Source of the DNA: Flavobacterium sp. ALD4 | Lineage (GTDB): Bacteria; Bacteroidota; Bacteroidia; Flavobacteriales; Flavobacteriaceae | Length of the DNA stretch: 64,000 nucleotides | Assembly (NCBI RefSeq): GCF_002836475.1 | Contig: NZ_PJBJ01000028.1 | Location: 186,001-250,000 of the forward strand | Direction of reading: 5' to 3' | Part shown: positions 1 through 9,207 of the stretch, one piece after another | Layout: the number at the start of each line of letters is the position of its first letter | How positions within the stretch are numbered: position 1 is the first letter of the stretch | Position numbers and translations under genes: made by a program | The notes under the pieces: model-generated | The model's database searches: none | Seen by the model: only the letters and a program-made list of their open reading frames with translations | What the model was told of the DNA's origin: nothing

Positions 1-769
1 CGTTTAACATTCTTCGAATGTCACCGTCTGTTATAATTCCGATGACTTTATCGTTTTCGACAACTGCAGTAACACCAAGACGTTTTTCTGAGATTTCAAA
101 AATCACTTTTTTTATTGCCGTATCCGGAGAAACTACAGGTTTTAAAGTATGTTCCAGCATGTCTTTAACTCTGAGCAATAATTTTTTGCCTAAAGCACCT
201 CCCGGATGGTATTTTGCAAAATCTTCTGCTTTGAAATTCTGCATTTCCATAAGGCAAACGGCAATGGCGTCACCCATTACTAATTGAGCGGTAGTGCTAT
301 TGGTAGGAGCGAGATTATTAGGGCAAGCTTCGGCGTCCACAGTGGTGTTCAATACATAATCGGACCCTTTTGCAAGAAACGAAGTCATGTTCCCGGTTAT
401 GGCAATCAGCGTATTTCCAAAACGTTTTAAAAAGGGAACAACAGCTTTTATTTCAGGACTGTTTCCGCTTTTTGAAATGCAGATAATAATATCGTCTTTT
501 TGTACCATACCCAAGTCTCCATGAATTGCTTCAGAGGCGTGAAGAAACATTGAAGGTGTTCCTGTGGAATTAAATGTAGCGACCATTTTTTGGGCAATGA
601 TTGCACTTTTTCCGATTCCGGTTACGATTAATCTTCCGTTCGAATTATAGATTGCTTGCGTTGCATCTGAAAAATTTTCGTCGAGGAAATCAGTTAGTTT
701 TGTAATTGACTCGCTCTCAGATAAAATGGTTTTTTTGGCTATCGCCAATATGTTTTCTTTCGATATCAA
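1..769 (-). CDS. kdsD: D-arabinose 5-phosphate isomerase (KpsF/GutQ family), 3' end cut by window
   Basis: Converts ribulose 5-phosphate to arabinose 5-phosphate, the first step of Kdo synthesis for lipopolysaccharide. The reading frame is open from the window edge to about 780. The N-terminal SIS domain shows TGIGKSAIIAQK, the HGDLGMVQ stretch and ISKSGNSPEI; the CBS region begins with KDMLEH and runs into VIGIITDGDIRRML at the edge. The C-terminus lies outside the window. There is no in-frame ATG near the expected start; the best start is TTG at 769, giving MISKENILAIAKKT. It is divergent from recQ, a pairing I recall from other Flavobacteriia. The family call is firm from motifs; the start is inferred. 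Confidence 0.93.
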   Translation of the reverse strand, partial: MISKENILAIAKKTILSESESITKLTDFLDENFSDATQAIYNSNGRLIVTGIGKSAIIAQKMVATFNSTGTPSMFLHASEAIHGDLGMVQKDDIIICISKSGNSPEIKAVVPFLKRFGNTLIAITGNMTSFLAKGSDYVLNTTVDAEACPNNLAPTNSTTAQLVMGDAIAVCLMEMQNFKAEDFAKYHPGGALGKKLLLRVKDMLEHTLKPVVSPDTAIKKVIFEISEKRLGVTAVVENDKVIGIITDGDIRRMLN

Positions 770-785
770 AACGGAATATTTAAAA

Positions 786-816
786 TTTGTGAGTGTAAAA
801 GAAAATTGTATCTTTA
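786..816 (+). promoter_or_regulatory. Putative promoter of recQ
   Basis: TTTG at 786-789 and TATCTTTA at 809-816, separated by 19 bases, match the Bacteroidota -33/-7 pattern (TTTG, 17-23 bases, TAnnTTTG) except for the last base. The recQ ATG lies 38 bases downstream. Confidence 0.4.
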
Positions 817-854
817 TCTGATGCAAATTTATACAAAATACCACATAATAAAGA

Positions 855-3050
855 ATGAATTCAAACGAAATTGACATACATAAAGAATTAAAGAAATATT
901 TTGGCTTTAGTCAATTTAAAGGCTTGCAGGAACAGGTTATTGAAAGCCTAATGAAGAGACAGAATACATTTGTAATTATGCCTACGGGCGGTGGTAAATC
1001 ATTGTGTTACCAGCTCCCGGCTTTAGTTCAAGAAGGCACAGCCATTGTTGTTTCTCCATTAATTGCCTTAATGAAAAACCAAGTCGACGCTATCAGAAGT
1101 TTATCTTCAGAAAGAGGTATTGCCCATGTTTTAAATTCATCACTCACAAAAACAGAGATTGCTCAAGTTAGAAAGGATATCACTTCCGGATTAACGAAGC
1201 TTTTGTATGTCGCTCCAGAATCTTTGACAAAAGAGGAAAATGTTAATTTTCTTAAAAATGTGACCATTTCTTTTGTGGCTATAGATGAAGCCCATTGCAT
1301 CTCCGAGTGGGGTCATGATTTCAGGCCGGAATACAGGAATCTGAAACATATTATAAAACAACTGGGGGATTTACCTATAATAGGTCTTACCGCTACGGCA
1401 ACTCCAAAAGTTCAGGAAGATATCCTGAAAAATTTAGATATGTGTGATGCTACGACTTTTAAAGCATCGTTTAACAGACCTAATTTGTATTATGAAGTAC
1501 GTACAAAAACAAAAAATGTAGAATCAGATATCATTCGTTTTATAAAACAGCACCAAGGGAAGTCTGGAATTATTTATTGCCTAAGCCGCAAAAAGGTGGA
1601 GGCAATTGCTCATGTACTGCAGGTAAACGGAATTAGTGCGGTGCCTTATCATGCAGGATTAGATGCGAAAACACGGGCTAGACATCAGGACATGTTTCTT
1701 ATGGAAGATGTGGATGTGGTGGTGGCTACAATCGCTTTCGGAATGGGAATCGACAAGCCAGATGTGCGATTTGTGATTCATCATGACATTCCAAAATCAC
1801 TAGAAAGTTATTATCAGGAAACGGGTCGTGCTGGTAGGGATGGTGGAGAAGGACATTGTCTTGCTTACTATTCTTATAAAGATGTAGAAAAACTGGAGAA
1901 ATTCATGTCCGGTAAACCAGTTGCCGAGCAGGAAATTGGGTTTGCTTTATTGCAGGAAGTGGTAGCCTATGCCGAAACTTCAATGTCAAGAAGAAAATTT
2001 TTACTCCATTATTTTGGTGAGGCATTTGACAGTGAAACGGGTGAAGGTGCGGATATGGATGACAATGTAAGAAATCCAAAGGTGAAGGTGGAAGCCAAAG
2101 ACCAAGTAGTGAAATTGCTGGAGGTGGTTAGAGACACGAGGCATTTATATAAATCGAAAGAAATAGTTTTTACGTTAATCGGTAGAGTCAATGCGATAAT
2201 TAAAGCCCATAGAACAGATTCTCAATCTTTTTTCGGGTGTGGTGTCGCCTTTGATGAAAAATATTGGATGGCCTTATTGAGACAAGTGCTCGTGGGAGGT
2301 TATTTATACAAAGATATTGAAACCTATGGTATCGTAAAAATTACGGATAAAGGCTTGGATTTTATTAAAAAACCAAGCTCTTTTATGATGTCTGAAGATC
2401 ATCAATACAATGAGGCTGGAGACCAAGCAATTGTAAGTGCGTCTAAATCTTCGGGGGCAATAGATGAGGTGTTGATGGGTATGTTACGTGATTTACGTAA
2501 AAAAGTATCCAAAAAACTTGGACTACCGCCATTTGTTGTTTTTCAAGACCCTTCATTGGAAGACATGGCCTTGAAATATCCTGTTTCTCTAAATGAACTG
2601 ATTCATATTCATGGAGTGGGAGAAGGAAAAGCTAAGAAATACGGTACTGAATTTGTTGAATTAATAAATCGGTATGTGGTAGATAATGAGATCTTACGTC
2701 CAGACGATTTGGTTGTGAAATCGACAGGAATCAAGTCGGCCATTAAATTGTATATTATTCAAAACGTCGATAGAAAATTGTCTTTAGATGATATCGCTAA
2801 GGCAAAAGGGTTGAGCATGGAAACCTTACTTAAGGAAATGGAACAAATTGTCTATTCAGGTACTAAATTGAATATCAAATACTGGGTAGATGAAATGCTT
2901 GATGACGAACAACAAGAAGAGATTCATGATTACTTTATGGAGTCAGAATCAGATAAGATAGAAGGCGCTTTAAAGGAATTTGAAGGTGATTACGACATTG
3001 ATGAATTACGCTTAATGCGAATAAAATTTATCAGCGAAGTAGCGAATTAG
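855..3050 (+). CDS. recQ: ATP-dependent DNA helicase RecQ
   Basis: 3'-5' DNA helicase acting in recombination and replication-fork repair. The 731-residue protein has the RecQ core: Walker A PTGGGKS at residues 43-49, the DEAH box at 144-147, the TATATPKVQEDI motif, and the helicase C motif ending in YQETGRAGRDG. A winged-helix RQC region follows, then an HRDC domain at roughly 530-612 (helix-hairpin-like HIHGVGEGKAKKYG), and a further C-terminal helical extension typical of the longer Bacteroidota RecQ proteins. The zinc-binding cysteines found in E. coli RecQ are not evident. The ATG at 855 is the first start after the putative promoter. A strong bidirectional terminator follows. Confidence 0.97.
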   Translation: MNSNEIDIHKELKKYFGFSQFKGLQEQVIESLMKRQNTFVIMPTGGGKSLCYQLPALVQEGTAIVVSPLIALMKNQVDAIRSLSSERGIAHVLNSSLTKTEIAQVRKDITSGLTKLLYVAPESLTKEENVNFLKNVTISFVAIDEAHCISEWGHDFRPEYRNLKHIIKQLGDLPIIGLTATATPKVQEDILKNLDMCDATTFKASFNRPNLYYEVRTKTKNVESDIIRFIKQHQGKSGIIYCLSRKKVEAIAHVLQVNGISAVPYHAGLDAKTRARHQDMFLMEDVDVVVATIAFGMGIDKPDVRFVIHHDIPKSLESYYQETGRAGRDGGEGHCLAYYSYKDVEKLEKFMSGKPVAEQEIGFALLQEVVAYAETSMSRRKFLLHYFGEAFDSETGEGADMDDNVRNPKVKVEAKDQVVKLLEVVRDTRHLYKSKEIVFTLIGRVNAIIKAHRTDSQSFFGCGVAFDEKYWMALLRQVLVGGYLYKDIETYGIVKITDKGLDFIKKPSSFMMSEDHQYNEAGDQAIVSASKSSGAIDEVLMGMLRDLRKKVSKKLGLPPFVVFQDPSLEDMALKYPVSLNELIHIHGVGEGKAKKYGTEFVELINRYVVDNEILRPDDLVVKSTGIKSAIKLYIIQNVDRKLSLDDIAKAKGLSMETLLKEMEQIVYSGTKLNIKYWVDEMLDDEQQEEIHDYFMESESDKIEGALKEFEGDYDIDELRLMRIKFISEVAN

Positions 3051-3071
3051 AAAAGAAATTCTAATAAAAAG

Positions 3072-3118
3072 AAATTCCAAATTCCAATTCGTAACATCAT
3101 TGGAATTTGGAATTTTTT
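3072..3118. terminator. Bidirectional terminator between recQ and the 3127 gene
   Basis: Perfect 17-bp inverted repeat (3072-3088 and 3099-3115) with a 10-base loop, T-rich on the right and A-rich on the left, so it can serve both convergent genes. Confidence 0.85.
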
Positions 3119-3126
3119 ATTGGGAG

Positions 3127-3366
3127 TTAGCCTTCGTAGACTTCACCACGATGTGGTTTCAGTGCATCACGTACTTGAATCATGTTTTCATCAGTAACTA
3201 CCATAAAAGCAATAGCTTGCATTTCACCTTGGATAGCAAAACCAGTAATGTTTAGTGGCAATTTTTCCATTGCGATATATTCTTTTAGGTGGATTTCATG
3301 ATGTTCAGCTGTTTTTGCGGAAGCAGGTCCACGGAAATCCCATATTAGTTTTATTTGTCTCGACAT
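3127..3366 (-). CDS. Small conserved protein of unknown function (79 aa)
   Basis: A 79-residue soluble protein beginning MSRQIKLIWDFRG, with a histidine-rich stretch AEHHEIHLKEY and a VVTDENMIQVRDALKPHR tail. No signal peptide or membrane segment. The predicted alternation of strands and helices would suit a small ferredoxin-like alpha/beta fold, but I do not recognise a family and infer no function. It has its own well-formed promoter and shares a bidirectional terminator with recQ, both supporting a real gene. Confidence 0.7.
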   Translation of the reverse strand: MSRQIKLIWDFRGPASAKTAEHHEIHLKEYIAMEKLPLNITGFAIQGEMQAIAFMVVTDENMIQVRDALKPHRGEVYEG

Positions 3367-3393
3367 GGTGTAATAGTGTAAGGTTTAAAGGGG

Positions 3394-3426
3394 CAAAGTT
3401 ACAAAGTTTTCAAGGCGAAAAACAAT
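3394..3426 (-). promoter_or_regulatory. Promoter of the 79-aa protein gene
   Basis: Read on the minus strand: TTG (3426-3424), 22 bases, then TAACTTTG (3401-3394), a full match to TAnnTTTG. It lies 28 bases upstream of the ATG. Confidence 0.6.
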
Positions 3427-3464
3427 TACCGCCAAAAGAACCAATTAATTCCACTTCAAAATAC

Positions 3465-3472
3465 TATTTTTG
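3465..3472 (+). promoter_or_regulatory. -7 element of the 3527 gene promoter
   Basis: TATTTTTG matches TAnnTTTG exactly, 54 bases before the ATG. No clear -33 TTG is seen at the right distance. Confidence 0.45.
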
Positions 3473-3526
3473 CACTTTGTTTTTCAATAATTATAAGGAA
3501 CAAATAAACGAATTATCACTAAAGAA

Positions 3527-5101
3527 ATGCCTCAAGAACATCTACTACAAGTATCTCCTGAAATTGCCGCAAACGAAATGTTGCTAAAAGACCACCTTGG
3601 AAAACTACTAAAGGTTTCTCCAAAAGAAATTCAGCATGTTTCCATTTTAAAGCGGTCTATTGATGCACGTCAAAAAGCAATTAAAATTAATCTGAAAGTG
3701 GCAGTCTATTTTAAAGGAGAACCTTTTAAAGAAGATACAATACGACTTCCAGAGTATGGAAATGTTGCGAACGCGCAAGAAGTAATTGTGGTTGGTGCTG
3801 GACCTGCCGGACTTTTTGCTGCCTTGCGGTTAATTGAATTGGGCCTAAAGCCAATAGTAATTGAAAGAGGGAAAGAGGTGCGTGGCCGACGTCGTGACTT
3901 GAAGGCAATCAATGTAGATCACCTTGTTAATGAAGATTCTAATTATTGTTTTGGAGAAGGCGGAGCAGGAACGTATTCTGATGGAAAATTATACACACGC
4001 TCTAAAAAAAGAGGGGATGTAACACGGATTCTGGAGTTATTAGTGGCTTACGGTGCTACTCCGGATATATTAGTGGAAGCACATCCGCACATCGGAACCA
4101 ATAAATTACCCCAAATTATTCAGGATATTCGAGAGAAAATTATCGAATGTGGCGGGCAGGTACTGTTCGAAACACGAGTGATAGATATTGTAGTAAAAAA
4201 TAATGAAGTTCAGGGAATCGTAACCCAAAAGGGAGATACGATTTTAGCTAATAAAATGATTTTGGCTACCGGACATTCGGCGAGAGATATTTTTGAATTA
4301 TTAGACAGAAAAAAAATATTTATAGAGGCTAAGGCTTTTGCTTTGGGCGTTAGAGCCGAGCATCCGCAATCCTTGATTGACAGCATTCAGTACAGTTGTG
4401 ATTATCGCGGCGAACTATTGCCACCGGCACCTTATAGTATTGTAAAGCAAGTGGGAGGCAGAGGAATGTATTCCTTTTGTATGTGTCCCGGTGGGGTGAT
4501 TGCGCCTTGTGCTACCAGTCCCGGTGAAGTAGTGACAAATGGTTGGTCTCCGTCGAAACGGGATCAGGCTACGGCTAATTCTGGTATTGTAGTCGAGCTA
4601 AAACTGGAGGATTTCGAGCCTTATGCTAAATATGGTGCTTTAGCCGGAATGGAATTCCAAAAGAGTATTGAGCAAAAAGCTTGGCATCTCGCTGGTGAAA
4701 CTCAAAAAGCACCAGCTCAACGCATGATCGATTTTACAAAAAGCGTAGTATCGTCGGAGATTCCTAAAACATCCTATGTTCCAGGTACCACCTCAGTAGA
4801 AATGGGGCAAGTTTTCCCTCGTTTTTTAACCGAGATTTTAAGAGAAGGTTTCACTGAATTTGGGAAATCTATGCGCGGGTATTTGACTAATGACGCTATA
4901 CTGCACGCACCGGAATCAAGAACGTCTTCGCCTGTACGAATTCCCAGAGACCCCTTTACCTATGAACACGTCCAAATAAAAGGACTGTATCCATGTGGAG
5001 AAGGGGCAGGCTATGCGGGCGGAATTATTTCAGCTGCCATTGACGGAGAGAAATGTGCTTTAATGATTGGGGAAAGTCTACATAAAAAAACCTTGATTTA
5101 A
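3527..5101 (+). CDS. FAD-dependent dehydrogenase/oxidoreductase (COG2509-like)
   Basis: A 524-residue flavoprotein of the uncharacterised COG2509-type family. After an about 85-residue N-terminal domain, the Rossmann FAD-binding motif VIVVGAGPAGLFAALR begins near residue 86 (GAGPAG 90-95) with the acidic residue in IVIERGKEVRGR at the end of the second strand. Other family marks are CFGEGGAGTYSDGKLYTR and, near the end, PCGEGAGYAGGIISAAIDG, which closes the FAD site. A cysteine-containing segment FCMCPGGVIAPC lies in the middle. The substrate is unknown. It is transcribed alone, divergent from the 79-aa protein gene. Family assignment is solid, function is not. Confidence 0.9.
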   Translation: MPQEHLLQVSPEIAANEMLLKDHLGKLLKVSPKEIQHVSILKRSIDARQKAIKINLKVAVYFKGEPFKEDTIRLPEYGNVANAQEVIVVGAGPAGLFAALRLIELGLKPIVIERGKEVRGRRRDLKAINVDHLVNEDSNYCFGEGGAGTYSDGKLYTRSKKRGDVTRILELLVAYGATPDILVEAHPHIGTNKLPQIIQDIREKIIECGGQVLFETRVIDIVVKNNEVQGIVTQKGDTILANKMILATGHSARDIFELLDRKKIFIEAKAFALGVRAEHPQSLIDSIQYSCDYRGELLPPAPYSIVKQVGGRGMYSFCMCPGGVIAPCATSPGEVVTNGWSPSKRDQATANSGIVVELKLEDFEPYAKYGALAGMEFQKSIEQKAWHLAGETQKAPAQRMIDFTKSVVSSEIPKTSYVPGTTSVEMGQVFPRFLTEILREGFTEFGKSMRGYLTNDAILHAPESRTSSPVRIPRDPFTYEHVQIKGLYPCGEGAGYAGGIISAAIDGEKCALMIGESLHKKTLI

Positions 5102-5144
5102 TTTTATATAAATCGAGGTGGGTATTTTTAGTTGTTCTTTCTAA

Positions 5145-6101
5145 TTAAGGAATAAGAATTATTTTACCAGTACTTTTTCTGCTTTCGAGATAATCATACG
5201 CTTTTTTTCCTTCTGAAAGTTTAAAAACTGTTGGCGCCGCAATGGTAATTTGATTGCCGCTAATCCAGTCAAACAATTTGTTAGCTCTTTTAATGCGTTG
5301 TTCTTTTGATGCTAAATAGCTCCATAAGTCACCGCCGGTTAATGTTTTAGATGTATCCATTAACATTCTTGGATTGATAAAATCAGGATCTCCGCCTGCC
5401 ATCCCAAAAAACACCACTTGTCCGCACGTTTTAGTTACCTCAAAACTGTCGCTTAAGGTACTGCCCACGCTGTCGTAAACAACATCTACTCCTTTGGGAC
5501 AGTAGTCTAATACCTTAGATTTCCAGTCTTCAGAATATAAAAATACTTTGTCGGCTCCGTTTTTCAAAGCTATTTCCGCTTTTGACTCTGATGAGGTTAG
5601 ACCAATAACTGTGGCACCCAATAGTTTGCTAATTTGAGTTAAAAATTGACCTACTCCTCCAGCAGATGCATGAATAAGCACTGTTTCTCCTTTTTTTGTT
5701 TTATGGCTGTCAGTCGCTAAATAATGAGCGGTCAATCCTTGAAGAAGAATGGTGGCGGCAGTTTCGAAAGTGATACTGTCGGGCAAAGGAATAACATGTG
5801 CAAGGGGAACGGCTACTAATTCTGCATTGGCGAAAGGGACATCAGCAAACGCAATTCGATCTCCGACTTGGAACTTGGTATTATTCGAGTCAACTACTAG
5901 GCCGGCACCCTCGTAACCCGCAATAAAAGGGGGGTCTCCTTGTAAATGATAATTCCCTTTTCGTCTGTACACGTCTGCAAAATTTAAGCCTATCGCACGC
6001 ATTTCGATTAGAATCTCCTCTTTTTTTAGTACTGGAGCTGGTATGTCTATATATTCAAGAACGTCTGAAGTACCAAATGCCGAAAAAGTAAGTGCTTTCA
6101 T
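5145..6101 (-). CDS. NADPH:quinone oxidoreductase, zinc-free MDR family
   Basis: A 318-residue medium-chain dehydrogenase/reductase of the quinone oxidoreductase type, expected to reduce quinones or other conjugated carbonyls with NADPH in the cytosol. Visible are the N-terminal GroES-like fold with NFADVYRRKGNY, the GYEGAG motif, and the nucleotide-binding HASAGGVGQFLTQISKLLG. The structural and catalytic zinc cysteines of alcohol dehydrogenases are absent, as expected for this subgroup. On the minus strand TTACTTTG (6135-6128) could serve as a near-consensus -7 element. It converges on the flavoprotein gene with no clear terminator between them. Confidence 0.9.
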   Translation of the reverse strand: MKALTFSAFGTSDVLEYIDIPAPVLKKEEILIEMRAIGLNFADVYRRKGNYHLQGDPPFIAGYEGAGLVVDSNNTKFQVGDRIAFADVPFANAELVAVPLAHVIPLPDSITFETAATILLQGLTAHYLATDSHKTKKGETVLIHASAGGVGQFLTQISKLLGATVIGLTSSESKAEIALKNGADKVFLYSEDWKSKVLDYCPKGVDVVYDSVGSTLSDSFEVTKTCGQVVFFGMAGGDPDFINPRMLMDTSKTLTGGDLWSYLASKEQRIKRANKLFDWISGNQITIAAPTVFKLSEGKKAYDYLESRKSTGKIILIP

Positions 6102-6200
6102 ATTTAAAATTATATTTCTTTACAAGGCAAAGTAAGGGAATTTAAATTTCTGCCGACTCTAATACAATCATAAAAAACTGATAAATAGATGGTGGTTAAC

Positions 6201-7290
6201 CTAAATTCTCACAAGATGTTTGGTAATTTTGGCGAACAATAATTTTTCATTAATTGGTTTTGATATGTATTCATTCCCAATTAGTTGCATTTTTCCACAT
6301 CGGAAGTCGTGACATCGGCAGTAAGGGCAATAATTGGAATTTTAGAATTCAGAACATTGCGGATGTATGATGTAGTCTCAAAACCATTCATTACTGGCAT
6401 TTGGCAGTCCATCAAAATTATGTCATATTCATTTTCGTTTTTTTGAAGTAAATTGATTGCAATCTTGCCATTTTCAGCTATCTCAATCTCAAATCCGAAA
6501 TCCAATAATATTATTTTTAGTAAAAGTTGATTTAGGACTACGTCTTCGACAACTAATACTTTGGTTGTTGATTCTTTGGAAATGTCAAGGTAAGATACTT
6601 CTGGTTCACCGTCGTTTGTGATTTCTTGTGATTTCGATTTTTTGAAATTCATAATAAAGCCAAACGAGGATCCTTTTCTTTCTTCACTAAGTGCTATTAT
6701 TGTTCCTCCTTGCAGTTCGACCAAATGTTTAACAATGGCGAGACCGAGGCCGGTTCTGCCATAGGATTTGGAGGTCCCCTTGGTAGCCTATTCGAAATTC
6801 TTAAATATTTGCTCGACGTTATCTTGGGCAATGCCAATCCCCGTGACAGTTATTAAGAATTCAATTGCGATAGATTTCCTGTCTTCACTGACCATCAATA
6901 TGTTTAAACTTATTTTGACTTTTGAAGTAAATTTAAGAGCGTTACTCCTTAAATTTAAAATAACTGGCCGCAAACGCATCGGATCTCCAACTAAAAGTTT
7001 AAGGATGGCGGGATCATAGATATAGGATAATTGTATGCTTTTTTTTTTTCAGCATCTTTTGTTCAAAAAGATGAAGCTTCGCAGAAATTGACTTTGATAG
7101 TTTAAAAAGGGATATTCTCAAAAGTGATCTTGCAGTATCTACCTTTGCGATGTCTAATATGTTATTTATTAAAATTATTAAAGCGTCTCCTGACTCGTTG
7201 ATCGCCCTAATATTTACTGTTTGGGATTGCTTAATTAGCTTTATGTAGTCATTACCATTTAGACTAATGTTGAATCAAAATGAGGTATTT
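6201..7290 (-). pseudogene. Decayed hybrid sensor histidine kinase/response regulator
   Basis: Read on the minus strand in shifting frames, this recovers the end of a HisKA region (INESGDALIILINNILDIAK), a HATPase domain (LLVGDPMRLR, SNALKFTSK, TGIGIAQDNVEQIF, GRTGLGLAIVKHLVELQGG), and a receiver (VLVVEDVVLNQ, IILMDCQMPVMNGFE, then YISKPINEKLLFAKI). Lesions: a frameshift at a run of 11 T (7039-7049), an in-frame TAG at 6788-6790 where the family has a polar residue after FKNFE, a TAA at 6281-6283, and a second frameshift near 6269-6275. The phospho-accepting histidine and everything upstream are missing. The family resembles the intact hybrid kinase at 51.6-53.8 kb. It cannot make a functional kinase as read. 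Confidence 0.9.
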
Positions 7291-7568
7291 TCGACCCTTT
7301 AAATCGTAATGATTCAGAGCTCATTTTTTTAATAAAAAATGAAGATAAGGTACATAAACAGCGATTTGATAATATTTAATTTTTTAGCTGAAATAGCAAG
7401 TCTGAAACTAAATTATATTTTCCAAGTTTGGATGCCATTAATTATGTTTTGAACTGATTTTTCCTTTTTTGTGAATGCCAATGGGACGTGAAATAGCGAT
7501 GTGGTATATTCTTTTTACAGATTATAGCGCTACCGGGAATAGGTTGAAAGCTAAGCTAGAAGTACGTA
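7281..7568. other. Gap with no supportable gene
   Basis: AT-rich sequence between the dead kinase and the amidohydrolase terminator. An open frame exists here on the plus strand but its translation looks like none of the families around it and it runs through the terminator. It may hold the unrecognisable 5' part of the dead kinase. Confidence 0.5.
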
Positions 7569-7570
7569 AA

Positions 7571-7596
7571 AAAAAACTGAAAATCACTTTTCGGTT
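7571..7596 (-). terminator. Terminator of the amidohydrolase gene
   Basis: Hairpin of 8 bp (7576-7583 with 7588-7595, loop TCAC) followed on the minus strand by a T-run. Its core is nearly identical to the msrB terminator at 9121-9146. Confidence 0.7.
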
Positions 7597-7681
7597 CCAT
7601 TGTTTATACTGTTTTTTTAAACCTTTCTATTTTGTGTTGGTTGCCATATTCCAAGTGGGTTGGCTGTTGTTATTTAGCATT

Positions 7682-8989
7682 TTATTTTTTCGATTGCATT
7701 TCCATATAATCTACTGTAAGGTTTGACATGGTTTTCATTCCTAAAACAAAACCACTTTCATCAATATAAAAATCCGGAGTATGATGTGGAGCTGTTTCAG
7801 AGATTGGTTTGCCTTTAGGAGCACCTCCTAAAAAGAAGTATAGCCCCGGAATTTTTTCTTGATAAAATGAAAAGTCCTCTGCGCCCATTACGGCAGGTGT
7901 AATAGAGACGTTATCTTTACCGGCCGTTGCTTCTAATGTTGGCAACAACTTTTCAGTTAATGATGGGTCGTTGTAGGTGATAAGAGTTTGCTTAGTTATA
8001 TTTATTTCGGCAGTGGCTCCAGCACTTTCAGCAATTGAAGTCGCTACTTGTTTTATTCTGGCATGCAACATGTCCTGCACTTTGCTGTCGAGAGAGCGAA
8101 TAGTTCCGGTCATTGTAAGTTCCTCTGGAATAACGTTACTTCTTACTCCCGCGTTTATTTGTCCTACACTAATAACAGCTGCTGATTCTGTAATGTTTAT
8201 ATTTCGGCTTACAATTGTTTGAAGTCCAAGTACTATCTGTGAAGCGGTAACAATAGGGTCGATTCCAAGCCATGGATAAGCTCCGTGTGTTTGTTTGCCC
8301 ATTATTTTTATTGTAAACCAGTCCGAGGCTGCCATGGTTCCTTTTGGGCGATATTTTATCTTACCAACTTCTGTCTGAGCATTAATATGTAATCCGAAAA
8401 TAACATCCACCTTTGGGTTATTTAAAACACCTTCTTCTACCATTAATTTTGCTCCTCCTTCTTCGCCTTCAGGAGCACCTTCTTCCGCTGGTTGGAAAAT
8501 AAATTTTACAGTTCCTTTTAACTCACTTTTAATGGAAGCTAAAATTTCCGCAGTCCCCATTAGCATAGCAATATGAGTATCATGTCCGCATGCATGCATG
8601 ACAGGTACTTCTCGGCCATTATACTCTCCCTCTGCTTTTGAAACGAAAGGAATGTCTACTCGCTCTTTAATCGGTAAAGCATCAATATCTGCTCTAAGAG
8701 CAACAACCGGTCCCGGTTTTCCTCCTCTTAAAATACCTACAACTCCTGTTTTGGCGACACCTGTCTGTACCTCAATTCCAAGAGAACGCAGATGTGCTGC
8801 AATTTTTTCGGCAGTTTTGAATTCTCTGTTTCCTAACTCAGGATTTTGATGAAAATTTCTCCTCCATGTGATAACTTTTGACTCTAAGGACTCAGCCTTC
8901 CTGTCAATCTTGATTTTTAGGGCAGCATTTTGAGCATAGGCAAGGCATACAAATGAAAATAGAGCTGCAGAAAAGATTATTTTTTTCAT
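7682..8989 (-). CDS. Secreted M20 family metallo-amidohydrolase (hippurate hydrolase-like)
   Basis: A 435-residue M20D-type amidohydrolase, the family that cleaves N-acyl or peptide bonds in N-acyl amino acids. A clear signal peptide (residues 1-20, ending LAYAQ) sends it across the inner membrane. Metal-binding marks are MHACGHDTH at 131-139, the FQPAEEGAPEGEEGG segment carrying the catalytic glutamate, the lid dimerisation domain, and a late GAEDFSFY motif. Length is slightly above the usual about 390 because of the leader. It is transcribed alone with its own terminator. The precise substrate cannot be read from sequence. Confidence 0.93.
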   Translation of the reverse strand: MKKIIFSAALFSFVCLAYAQNAALKIKIDRKAESLESKVITWRRNFHQNPELGNREFKTAEKIAAHLRSLGIEVQTGVAKTGVVGILRGGKPGPVVALRADIDALPIKERVDIPFVSKAEGEYNGREVPVMHACGHDTHIAMLMGTAEILASIKSELKGTVKFIFQPAEEGAPEGEEGGAKLMVEEGVLNNPKVDVIFGLHINAQTEVGKIKYRPKGTMAASDWFTIKIMGKQTHGAYPWLGIDPIVTASQIVLGLQTIVSRNINITESAAVISVGQINAGVRSNVIPEELTMTGTIRSLDSKVQDMLHARIKQVATSIAESAGATAEINITKQTLITYNDPSLTEKLLPTLEATAGKDNVSITPAVMGAEDFSFYQEKIPGLYFFLGGAPKGKPISETAPHHTPDFYIDESGFVLGMKTMSNLTVDYMEMQSKK

Positions 8990-9120
8990 AGTTGTTTAGG
9001 ACAAAGGTTCTGGTTAGTGTCTTAAAAACACTACGTTATAAGCAAATATATTAAAAATTAAACCTCTGCAATGCTATTCTAAAAAGAAAAAACATCTTGT
9101 TTGAAAAGCAAATCAAATAA

Positions 9121-9146
9121 AAAAAACCGAAAATCACTTTTCGGTT
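9121..9146 (-). terminator. Terminator of msrB
   Basis: Stem 9125-9133 with 9138-9146 around a TCAC loop, followed on the minus strand by a long T-run. Confidence 0.75.
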
Positions 9147-9207
9147 TCATTATTTTACCCACTATGCTTAACGCAGTCATAAAGGTTATTAAAATATTTT
9201 GTTCATC

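Noticed and set aside
7475..7726. 83-residue open frame on the plus strand
   Set aside because: It runs through the amidohydrolase terminator and into that gene's 3' end and has no family resemblance.
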